Below, one piece after another: positions 55,335 to 64,000 of a DNA stretch of 64,000 nucleotides. Position 1 is the first letter of the stretch; each line of letters starts with the position of its first letter. The DNA comes from Tetrapyrgos nigripes. Lineage: Eukaryota; Basidiomycota; Agaricomycetes; Agaricales; Campanellaceae. The notes under the pieces were generated by a model. The model was given only the letters and a program-made list of their open reading frames with translations, did no database searches and was not told the origin of the DNA. Where the stretch lies: positions 1 through 64,000 of the forward strand of contig JAACJM010000118.1 in assembly GCA_013368315.1 (NCBI GenBank), written 5' to 3'. The position numbers and the translations under genes are program-made.

Positions 55335-55925
55335 AGAGGAGAACGTTCTTGAGCCATGCGTTTTCCAAGCCGCTTGCTTCCACTTCTTGACACCTCCGAT
55401 CGGTTATGTTTCAACTCCGAGTGCATCCTTCAACACCTTTCACCGTATACAAGTACTTATCGTGCCAGCCATCTCTCCCCCCTCCTCTATCGTTTTACTT
55501 GCTCCCTGCTTTGCTCAATTTCGCTGCGCTCTCTGGTCATACTCTGAGATCAATTTTCCCTGGTACGTTAACATGTATCAGCGTTATATAGATATGTACT
55601 AACTCTCAGGCACTTTTATTCAACGATGATTTATCCTCTGCGAAACCCATCCTCTGTTGTATCTAGAAGTTCTTGAAGCACGTTTTCCTTTACACCCTCA
55701 ATTCACCTATATCGACTTTGTCTATTCGTACGCTGTCTACCCTCTGGTGCTTAATCGAATCACTGATTGCTATTTTGCTCCACGTTTTCCGTTATCTCTT
55801 GCTATATTTTGAAACCCATTACTTGCCCAGTGCATCAGTATCCAGTATGAGATTATGGGCATGCACTAATTTCTCGAGTTTTTTCAGTCAATCACTTGAC
55901 AGTGGCTTGATCTCGCTCCCAAATC
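55335..55925. other. Unassigned spacer
   Basis: Pyrimidine-rich sequence with short hydrophobic frames and no recognised features. Confidence 0.35.
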
Positions 55926-57212
55926 GGGTATGAGAAATCTGCAGACACCCTGTAGACATCCCAATTATCATCACCACTAACTCATTCATTGTCAAAACCA
56001 TTGTTTTTGTTAAGTTCTACTATCTAGTATGAATAATAGGAATGATGGCTGTTCGTGCATGTACATAAGCTTGGACATATGAATTACAAGTTTTTTTTCT
56101 TACTAGTTTTTTTTGGAGAGTGACCTTTGTAAGGCTATACAGGAAAAGATGGATGCAAAAAGAACAGCAAAGCAAGTATAGAAAGAGAAGAATATGCCTC
56201 CCTGACCTAGACCAAAGCCATTTACCACAGAGAAAGGCTTAAACAGGTCAACCATGGCTGTTCGTGAAGCTGGGCCTTTAAAGGAGGAAATCACTACCAA
56301 TCAAGCAGAAACTCGCCAGCCACAGCATTCAGCTCGGTCTAAGTGCAGATGTCATGCAGAAAAGTTGTTAGGATTTGACCACGTTCAAGTTGCTGTACTC
56401 TTGCGTGGGCAAAACCGGACCTTCCGTGGGGCCGCTAGTGGGCAGGAGCAGTGACGGAAAGCTTGTTGGAGTGTAGTCCAGGTAGTAGTGAAGCTTGATG
56501 TAGTAGTTAGCCGTGTAATAGACGTTATACAGGGTCCAAAGAGTAGCCGTATAAGTTGTCCTAAGTGAGGTGTGCCAATGAACAATAAACTAAGGTCCTA
56601 TTGGTACAAAATAACGAGCTAGGGTACATGGGTAAGTATCTACATCTTATATACCTAAGTACTGCTATGCTAGGCTGTGCAGATGAGTCATAAGGACTCA
56701 TCTGGAGTAATACTGTGCAATGCTATGTAATGAGTCATCTAAGAAGTAATTAAGTAGTGCTGTGTAGGTAGTTACAGCCTATGCACAGGCTCAGGTCCAG
56801 ATGGAGGGTCCAGGCCAGTACAGGACTTGTTCGCATCATAACAAAAGTGAAGTGAAGAGACAGAGGATGGAAAGCAGTATAAGAAAACATGCAGGCAGAG
56901 AAAATAGTCTCTTTACAGAAATTGGCTATTGCTAGTTAATCTTTGAATTAAATTTATTAATGTTCAATTCTAGGCAGAAGTCTTGTATCTGAAACTCCCA
57001 TTTTGCTTTCTTAAGGTGTCTGCAGGGTGTCTGCAGACGCTCTTCCCAGAAATTACAAATGAGTACAAATTATCTTGAAGCTATTACAATGTATTATCTT
57101 GTAGAAACATGCTAAGACATGAGCCAAATACTAACAATTGTTTGATATTCAAAGATAAGTAGTGCAACTGCTGGCAGCAAGCATTTCAAGGCACTGTGAG
57201 ACCTTTTGAATC
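55926..57212. repeat. 1.29-kb tandem unit, copy 1
   Basis: It starts GGTATGAGAAATCTGCAGACACCC and ends just before the same sequence at about 57213. It contains GAGAGTGACCTTTG.AAGGCTATA (56118), AAGAATATGCCTCCC, GAGAAAGGCTTAAACAGG, AGAGAAAATAGTCTCTTTAC, and near 57016 two GGTGTCTGCAG motifs. All of these recur in copy 2. No protein is recognised. The repeated GGGTGTCTGCAGAT ends suggest a DNA-transposon origin. Confidence 0.85.
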
Positions 57213-57667
57213 AGGTATGAGAAATCTGCAGACACCCCAACTATCATCACTACTAACTCAATCATTGTCAAAACCATTGTTTTTTTAAGTTCTACTACCT
57301 ACTATTGATAATAGGAATGATGGCTGTTTGTGCATGTACATAAGTCTGGAATACAGTTATGTTTGATAGATCAGCAAGAGCTGGAAAAGCAGGAAGGGAG
57401 CAATGGGGCCTGGATGCTGGTCCTCCTGAGGATTTATGGTGGCCTTATGATGGTCCAGAGAAACATGGACCTGATCTCCAGCATGCTACAGAATCTGACC
57501 TTGAGGTACAGTAACACTTTTTAATTATTACAAGTTTTTTCTGACTAGTTTTTAGGAGAGTGACCTTTGCAAGGCTATATGGGAAAAATGGAAGCACAAA
57601 GAGCAGCAAAAGAGTAGAGAAAGAGAAGAATATGCCTCCCAGACCCAGACCAAAGCCATTTACCAAA

Positions 57668-57672
57668 GAGAA
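57668..57672. repeat. Copia target duplication (left)
   Basis: GAGAA here and at 62551-62555 flanks the copia element. The uninterrupted copy-1 sequence (CAGAGAAAGGC) contains GAGAA once, confirming the insertion site. Confidence 0.85.
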
Positions 57673-58005
57673 TATGAGAATAAATGAATATGAGGACACT
57701 TGTTAAACAAGCGAGGTGATGAATACTATTGCAGCTCTGGAGGTATTGACAGTAAACTACTAAGTATTTATACTGTTAGCTACTGTGGCTACGCGAGTTC
57801 GCAAATATAACACAGTGGAGGAAAGCGGATACTACAATGTAATGTCTGATATCAGTTCAGAGTCAACAATGTAAGAGACAATGTAAGTATGGAGTATAAC
57901 AGTAGGTGGTGCATATGTGGATACAAGTGGATCATGTATACTAGTGGAGTGGAGAGAAAGATATGAGTGTTCATTGTAAGTATAGATTAACATAAAATTC
58001 CAACA
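57673..58005 (-). mobile_element. Copia 3' LTR (minus-strand element)
   Basis: A 333-bp LTR, ending TTCCAACA on the plus strand (TGTTGGAA in element orientation) and starting TATGAGAATAAATG. It matches 62216-62550 almost throughout. It differs at several CpG positions: CTACGCGAGTTCGC here is CTATGCAAGTTCAT in the other LTR. A polypurine tract (GGTTTGAGGAGGAG in element orientation) borders it at 58006-58019. Confidence 0.92.
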
Positions 58006-58019
58006 CTCCTCCTCAAACC

Positions 58020-61000
58020 TTTGCAACTCCCATAGACGAAGCGAAGTTTTTGGCTTTAAGAGATGGTAAAGCCTTGGTGAAAATGTCGGCAGTCATTTTG
58101 TCGGTAGGGCAATATGAAAGTTGAATTTTGCCTTCTTCAATGACATAGCAAATGAAATGATAGTGGATGTCAATATGTTTGGTACAAGCATGATAACGGT
58201 CGTCCTTAGTGAGTGCAATAGCTGATTGGTTGTCTGAATGAATAAGGATAGGATCAGTGATAGATCCAAAGATTTTGGATATGAAGTTTCAAGTCCATAT
58301 GGCTTCCTTGGCAGTGTGGGACAGAGCAATGTATTTGGCTTTGGTAGTGGAGAGTGAGATTGTGTCTTGTCATTTAGAAGACCAAGATATAGGTCTGCTG
58401 TTAAGCATGAAGACATAACCGGATATAGTGTGTCAGTCCTTGTTAGACATTCCATCCACATCTGAATAACCAATAATGTCCACCTGCTTCTTTCCATAAG
58501 TCAACCAATGATCCTTTGTCAATTTGAGATAAGCAAATCACATCATAAAGCATTCCAGTGTGCAATACCTGGATTATGAGTGAATTGGGCAAGTTGTGAG
58601 ACTGGATAAGTGAGATCTGGGCGTGTAGCATGATGTAGATATTGTAAAGCGCCTAAAGCTTCTTAATATGGTTTGTCATGCATCTGGGCAAATTCTTTGA
58701 CGGTAGTAGGACTTTGTGATGTCAATAAGCAAGTATATGGATCAAATGGTATAGAGACAAGTTTGGTGTCAGTGAATCTGTAATGTGCAATGATGGAGTC
58801 GATATAGGATTCTTGTGACATCTGGAGTGTGCATTCCTGCCTGTTTCTGCATATCTCGATTCCTAACATCCAATGTAACTCTCCTGCACCTGTAACTTCT
58901 TCTTCAACTTCTCCATATCTGTCATAGTATCAGTGACCAATGTCATGTCATTGATGAATGGATTAAGTCAGTAAAAGACAGCATGATTGAAGTTAGAGCA
59001 TGTGAGTCCGATTTCCTTCATGATTTCGCAGAATCATAGATACCAATGGCATCCGGCTTGTTTGAGTTCATAGAGAGTGAATTGGAGATGGAGTACTTGA
59101 TCAGGTTTAACACCTGTCATCTCAATGCCAGGAGGTGGTTTCATGAATATGTTTTCATTGGGATCGAGTTTGCCATAAAGGTATGTTGATTTGATGTCCA
59201 TTTGGTGAATCTCCATGTTATGGTATGCTGTGTCGTGGTTAATGTTTACTTTAATATAGTCTAATTGTGAGTACTTCACAGAGTCTCGCATCCCCCACTC
59301 CTCTCAGTCTCCATCCTTTCCTATCCTCCATCTTGGTTCGTACATCTCGTTGAGATTGGGCCCTCCTTACTAGCAGTTTATGATCTGATCACAATTCAGT
59401 GAAACTGCTAGTCTCCTAACATTCACACATCTTCCTCTCACATCCGTCCCAAACATCCTTTTGCCACACGTCGCATCTATTTCATATTTTCCTTCACTTA
59501 CTTATATACTTTCCCTTCTTACTATATTTTCCCTTAGTTTATCTCTCTTGTTCACTCACCGCTCACTCGAGAGATTTTTTCGTTCACCCTCCCTTCCCAC
59601 CCTCTTTTCAAATTCTTACCCGAGTAGAGGCAAACTTTTCCTGACGAGGGGCTTTCTCCCATGTGGTTTACTCCCGCAGGTTTTTACTGTTACCCTACTA
59701 CGGACATTGTAGTATACTTAACTTACTGAAATGTCGTAGTAAGCCCTCTTCTTCATCCCAATGTCATTTCTTGTATGAGTGGCCTCTCAGGGTCGTCGCG
59801 ATCCACCTATTATTTCATGTCTGATGTCCTCTGACTTGCATTAGAAGACGCAGCAATTAGATAGATAGAATGATGCATCCTATGTCATCTTGGCAACTGA
59901 TGTGAATGTCTCATCTGGGAAATAGTTGACTTCTGGGATTTGGTTGTATTCACACACAACAAGTTGTGCTTGATGTTCCTTGACCTTTCCATGTTCATCC
60001 TTCTTCGTCCTATAAACCCATTTTCCAGTAAGAATGTTGGCATCTGATGGTGCATAAACTGGGATGAATGTTCCTTGTTCCTTGTGCCTCCTCATTTCCT
60101 TGTCCATAGCTTCCTTCCATTTGGGCAAATCTGGTTGACATTTCGCTTCCACAACTGAAAGTGGGTTGTAAGCTTCAAGTTTGGATGTAACCTGAGCAAG
60201 AATAGTGGTAAGCAAGTTGGCAGATTCTACTCCTCCTGTCTTCTTCATCATAGATCTGGTGATGGGTCTTCTACCTGTGATGATTTTGGGTGCAATGGGT
60301 TTAGTAATTTCAATGACTGGATCAACTGTATCCGACTCAGGGACCTTCTGTTCCAAATTGATGAAATCATTATCCTCCTCCTCACTGAGTTGGATTGGTT
60401 GATTAGTGACAGTGATGGATTTCTTCTTTGGCCAATAGATATAGTAACCCTGTGATTCCTTTTCTGGTCCTAACCAATGTCCTTCAATTGCCTGATCTTC
60501 CAATTTGTTGGGTTTTAGAGTGCATTTGACGTAGACAATAGAGCTGAATGGGTGGAGTTCTGAGATGTCTGGGATAGTTCTGAATTGTTTCTCATAGAAA
60601 GTCTTCATGTCAATAGCTTTGTGCAGGGTATGATTCCCGATGTAGGTTGCATAAAGCATTGCCATGCCCTATAACCATTTTGGTAATCCTGATGAGATGA
60701 GCATAGCTCGGACAGTGTTGAGAAGCATACAATGACTTCTTTCTGGTGTATCATGAACTGTGAGTTTCCTCTCTGTTCCCTTTCCTTCCAAATACTTCAT
60801 AAATTCTCCTAGAAATTCTCCTCCTCAATCTGACTGTAAAATTTTGATAATGATGTTGAATTGAGTCTCGAGAGTGGTCTGGAAGATGATGTATTTGGTG
60901 AATGATTCATCTTTAGAGTGCCAGTATGTGGCATCATCAATAAGTGTGAGTGAATACTCCTGATGATTGATAGTCCTGACTGATGCTGGTCCCCAAATGT

Positions 61001-61724
61001 CCATGTGCATCCTGTCTCCAAACTTCTCAGCACAGGGAGTAAGACGTAATTTTGGAATAGCGAGATGAGCTCCTTAGGTGCACATGCATACAATGCATTC
61101 AATCTGCTCCATTCTGTTCAGATCAAGACATACTCCTTTAACTGCATTGTTTGCAAATAAGGTTTCAATGTATTGATAAATCTGGTGTCCAGTAGCACAA
61201 TGGGCTTCGTATAAGGATAGGGTGTGAATGGTGACAGAATAAGCATTTTCATGCTCAATGAAAATAGTGTCTGGTAGTGTGCCGATAATGCCATTCAACA
61301 GGTCTTTATCCTGCTGTTGTTGTTCTGCCTCTGATGTGGGTGCTGTAGTTAGATACTTATTGTATCCAATAGATCCTGCTGCCCTCTGTACTCTTGTTAC
61401 CCATGTACTCCAATTAGATCTGTCCTTCTCAAGTTTCATAACTTTATCAAATGCTTTGGTTGCCTTGGACATGTCGTCATCTGAGTCTGAATCTGAATCA
61501 ATTGTATCGTCTGGTTTGGATGGATTGGGATTGGGATTGGATGATGGAGATGGTGAGTCAGGTGGATTAGAATGTGGTTCTGGATTTGGATCAGGATCTG
61601 GTGAATGATGTGATGGAGGATTCAATGGAGGTGGCATTGGCTCTCTTTTTGGTGGCTGTTCTGGGGCTTCTGGAACTGATGATGATGATAGCTGTGGTTC
61701 TGATGATGTGGAGGGCTGTGGCAC
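58020..61724 (-). pseudogene. Ty1/copia Gag-Pol, full length but decayed
   Basis: A minus-strand copia polyprotein with domains in copia order. Gag is 61724 to about 61200: Pro/Ser-rich N-terminus, then KLEKDRSNWSTWVTRVQRA. A GAG-pre-integrase remnant follows (GHQIYQYIETLFANNAVKG, about 61180-61090), then integrase (MHMDIWGPASV near 61010; LQSD-stop-GGEF near 60826), then a 60665-59880 frame into RT (WKEAMDKEMRRHKEQGTFIPV). RT resumes at 59291-59034 (MEIHQMDIKSTYLYGKL, FTLYELKQAGCHWYL). RNase H lies at 58870-58020 with KHIDIHYHF. Protease and part of Gag are missing. There are many stops (for example TGA at 60825), the RT catalytic YVDD is changed to a FINDM-like sequence, and a 581-bp insertion splits RT. 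It is dead. Confidence 0.9.
59294..59874. mobile_element. Unclassified 581-bp insertion in copia RT
   Basis: This segment breaks the copia RT coding region and is flanked on both sides by GCATCC (59288-59293 and 59875-59880), as a target duplication would be. It has no clear inverted termini. One end is T/C-rich (ACTTTCCCTTCTTACT), and the other ends TTAGATAGATAGAATGAT, a short simple-repeat tail. A SINE or another LTR fragment is possible. Confidence 0.6.
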
Positions 61725-62199
61725 AGCTTCCCGTGGTTGTCCTGGAGGTGGAAATACGAGTGGATTTGGTGGTGGTGGTGCTGTGCATTCTCAATGACTG
61801 TTGATAAGTGGTTCATGTCCTCTGTTTATGTGTTGTCCCCAAGGATTTGGGTTTGCTTCTGGTGGTAATGGGATGGAGTTATAACAATTTGGACAGGGAT
61901 GTGCTGTTTTGTTGCACTGATAAAATTCTCTGTGTTCTATGTCCCAAAAACAATCAATGTAGTTGTCGAAATTGTATATGTGTGCCTGATATGCACAATA
62001 GAGATCTGGTGCTGGTGGTACATACTGCTGTGGTCTGGGACTGCCTCTCCTAGACTGGTTTCAAGATCCTGACTGTGATCTGATTATCTGTTCAGGATTG
62101 TTGACCCTGGGTGCTGGCAATTTGTGCCTTGAGCTGTAGCATTGCGAGCTAATAGTCATACAACATCGAGAGCTGGATGATGAGTTGTGATTAGGCTAG

Positions 62200-62215
62200 G
62201 GTGGGGCCCATAACC
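62200..62215 (-). promoter_or_regulatory. Copia primer-binding site region
   Basis: In element orientation GGTTATGGGCCCCACC directly follows the 5' LTR end (TTCTCATA). This is where a tRNA primer-binding site is expected; GGTTATGGGCC is the likely core. Confidence 0.55.
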
Positions 62216-62550
62216 TATGAGAATAAATGAATATGAGGCACTTGTTAAACAAGCGAGGTGAGAATACTATTGTGGCTCTGGAGGTATTGACAGTAAACTA
62301 CTAAGTATTTATACTGTTAGCTACTGTGGCTATGCAAGTTCATAAATATAACACAGTGGAGAAAGGCAGATACTACAATGTAATGTCTGATATCAGTTCA
62401 GAGTCAACGATGTAAGAGACAATGTAAGTATGGAGTATAACAGACAATAGGTGGTGCATATGTGGATACAAGTGGATCATGTATACTAGTGAAGTGGAGA
62501 GAAAGATATGAGTGTTTGTTGTAAGTATAGATTAACATAAAATTCCAACA
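62216..62550 (-). mobile_element. Copia 5' LTR (minus-strand element)
   Basis: A 335-bp LTR from TATGAGAATAAATG to TTCCAACA, matching the 57673 LTR. In element orientation it contains a TATA-like AGTATAAATACTTAG. The target duplication GAGAA follows at 62551. Confidence 0.92.
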
Positions 62551-62669
62551 GAGAAAGGCTTAAACAGGTCAACCATGGCTGTTCAGGAAATGACTACCAA
62601 TCCAGCAGAACCTCACCAGCCACAACAATCAGCTGGGTCTAAGTGCAGACACATCATGCAGAAAAGGAT

Positions 62670-63068
62670 GGAAACCAGTATAAGAAAACACACAGGCAGA
62701 GAAAACAGTGTCTTTACAAAAATTGGCTATTGCTAGCTAATCTTTACATCAAAGCCATACCTGTCCAATTCTAGGCAGAAGTATTGTACATAACACTCTT
62801 ATTTTGCATATAAGAAAACACCCAGGGAGAGAAAATAGTCTCTTTACAAAAATTGGCTATTGTTAGTTAATCATTACATCAAAGCCTTACCTATCCAATT
62901 CTAGGCACAAGTGCTGTACATAACACTCTTATTGTGCTTTCTTAGGGTGTCTGCATATAAGAAAACACCCAGGGAGAGAAAATAGTCTCTTTACAAAAAT
63001 CGGCTATTGCTAGTTAATCTTTACATCAAAGCCTTACCTATCCAATTCTAGGCACAAGTACTAGTGTC
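62670..63068. repeat. Three ~135-bp tandem copies inside unit 2
   Basis: AGAGAAAA.AGT.TCTTTACAAA with ATTGGCTATTG.TAG, CATCAAAGCC and CCAATTCTAGGCA recurs at about 62697, 62830 and 62972. Unit 1 has a single copy (56895), so this is a local amplification in unit 2 only. Confidence 0.88.
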
Positions 63069-63555
63069 TGCACATGCACAGACACCCTGCAGACACCCTT
63101 CCCAGAAATTACAAATGAGTACAAATTATCTTGAAGCTATTACAATGTATTATCTTGTAGAAACATGCTCAGACATGAACCAAATACTACCAATTGTTTG
63201 ATATAATATGATATTCAAAGATGAGTAGTGCAAATGCAGGTAGCAAGCATCTCAAAGCATTATGAGACATTTTGAGTGTCCTTGCTTTACATATTCACAC
63301 TGATATACACTCATGAGAATGTAGAAATACTCTCCTGGTATCCCGAATAGAGAAAATCTGTAAAAATGTTTCAGGAAAAAATCTGTGGCTGTGCTTATAC
63401 TCCTTTTTTTGAAGATTTGTACACTCTGTGTACACCAGATACACAACTTTAAAAGCATCCTGTAGGTCACACATATATATAGTATGGTACATATAGTCTT
63501 ATACAGTAATTTACAATGCTATGTGAAGGGTGTCTGCAGATTTACCAGTACCGAA

Positions 63556-64000
63556 GGAGTTTTTGGCTAAGATGTTAGGGGTTAAGGAGAGAGGGGTATA
63601 ACCTTTTAGGCTTTGAAGCTGAACTGATCCCTAACATACGTGAAGATGACTACTAGTGCTTAGGCCTTAGGATCAATCACTGACTAGCAATAGGAATATT
63701 CATTCTGGATATGAAGCGCACTTATTGTCTAATTACTGAGTGGGACTGTTGAGCTCAAAATCAACTCAAATTGATGTATCCTGGTCTTGAACCATTCCAA
63801 TAGCCAACAGCTGCAAGTTGCATCTCATTTATATTCATTCAGACTATTTCGACACACCAAGTATGTCTGGATTCTCAAGGTGATTGGTACCTCCCCCTTG
63901 GAACTTATGCGACAGACAATGATGATGTTTCTTCAGATTCAGACTCCAAGGCCTAAGCCGTCAGGATCATTGAAGGCAGATTACGAAGCACACTGTGCGT
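63556..64000. other. Unassigned sequence to window end
   Basis: Non-coding sequence with no recognised gene, repeat or transposon end. Confidence 0.35.

Larger units (their letters stand above)
57213..63555. repeat. 1.29-kb tandem unit, copy 2, split by a copia element
   Basis: It repeats copy 1 in order: GGTATGAGAAATCTGCAGACACCC (57213), GAGAGTGACCTTTGCAAGGC (57556) and AAGAATATGCCTCCC (57628). After the copia insertion it resumes at GAGAAAGGCTTAAACAGG (62551), and later ACAAATGAGTACAAATTATC (63110). An inverted copy of the end, GGGTGTCTGCAGAT with TTACCAGTACC, closes it at 63529-63553. Without the 4.9-kb insertion the duplicated part is about 1.2 kb. Confidence 0.85.

Noticed and set aside
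61258..61804. Plus-strand frames of 116 and 76 codons
   Set aside because: Antisense shadows of the Pro/Ser-rich copia Gag.

Overview
The window looks like a repeat-rich accessory region of an Agaricomycete (mushroom-forming basidiomycete) chromosome. The genes are split by many introns of about 50-90 bp with GT-AG (occasionally GC-AG) ends. Two encode multi-spanning membrane proteins of the kind expanded in basidiomycetes (one DUF6533-type). One is a secreted GMC oxidoreductase. The remaining space is filled with copia, gypsy, hAT-type and DDE-type transposon remains and many families of tandem repeat. No bacterial features (operons, Shine-Dalgarno sites, CRISPR) are present. All gene models were made by hand-splicing; no database was searched.

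Layout. 1-5.2 kb: palindrome-bearing tandem repeats and a Ty3/gypsy integrase scrap. 5.3-5.9 kb: a non-autonomous hAT-type element with a perfect 8-bp target duplication. 6.5-10.2 kb: two adjacent satellites, one with a ~320-bp dimeric unit and one with a ~160-180-bp unit full of TTGGTCGACCAA. 11.2-12.3 kb: an uncharacterised multi-exon gene. 12.5-19.6 kb: a third hAT-type element, palindrome-rich repeats, degenerate ~460-bp repeats and GC-rich repeats. 19.6-24.9 kb: a 5'-truncated copia element with its 3' LTR, a ~172-bp repeat array, an internally deleted gypsy element and, directly beside it, the 3' part of a phosphatidylserine decarboxylase-family gene. 27.5-29.45 kb (minus): the DUF6533 gene. 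32.2-34.9 kb: a complete 13-exon GMC oxidoreductase. 39.3-40.9 kb: a complete 8-exon membrane protein gene preceded by a long hairpin. 41.1-41.8 kb: a broken small secreted-protein-like gene behind a duplicated promoter. 44.4-47.1 kb: a decayed IS630/Tc1-like transposase gene carrying a hAT-type element. 48.85-50.9 kb: a ubiquitin-like/UBA protein with a membrane-anchor-like C-terminus. 51-55.5 kb: duplicated degenerate repeats. 55.9-63.3 kb: a tandemly duplicated 1.29-kb unit whose second copy holds a full-length but dead copia element (minus strand), itself split by a further insertion.

The genes do not form an obvious pathway. The four best protein-coding loci (DUF6533 protein, GMC oxidoreductase, membrane protein, UBL-UBA protein) are independent and have their own introns and promoters. 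The most distinctive finds are the UBL-UBA-transmembrane protein, built from phase-0 exons with visible exon duplication, and a short inverted-repeat motif (AGCGTCC/GGACGCT) recurring in unrelated repeats across 36 kb. Also notable are transposon stop codons that repeatedly look like CGA-to-TGA or CAG-to-TAG changes, suggesting cytosine-methylation decay.
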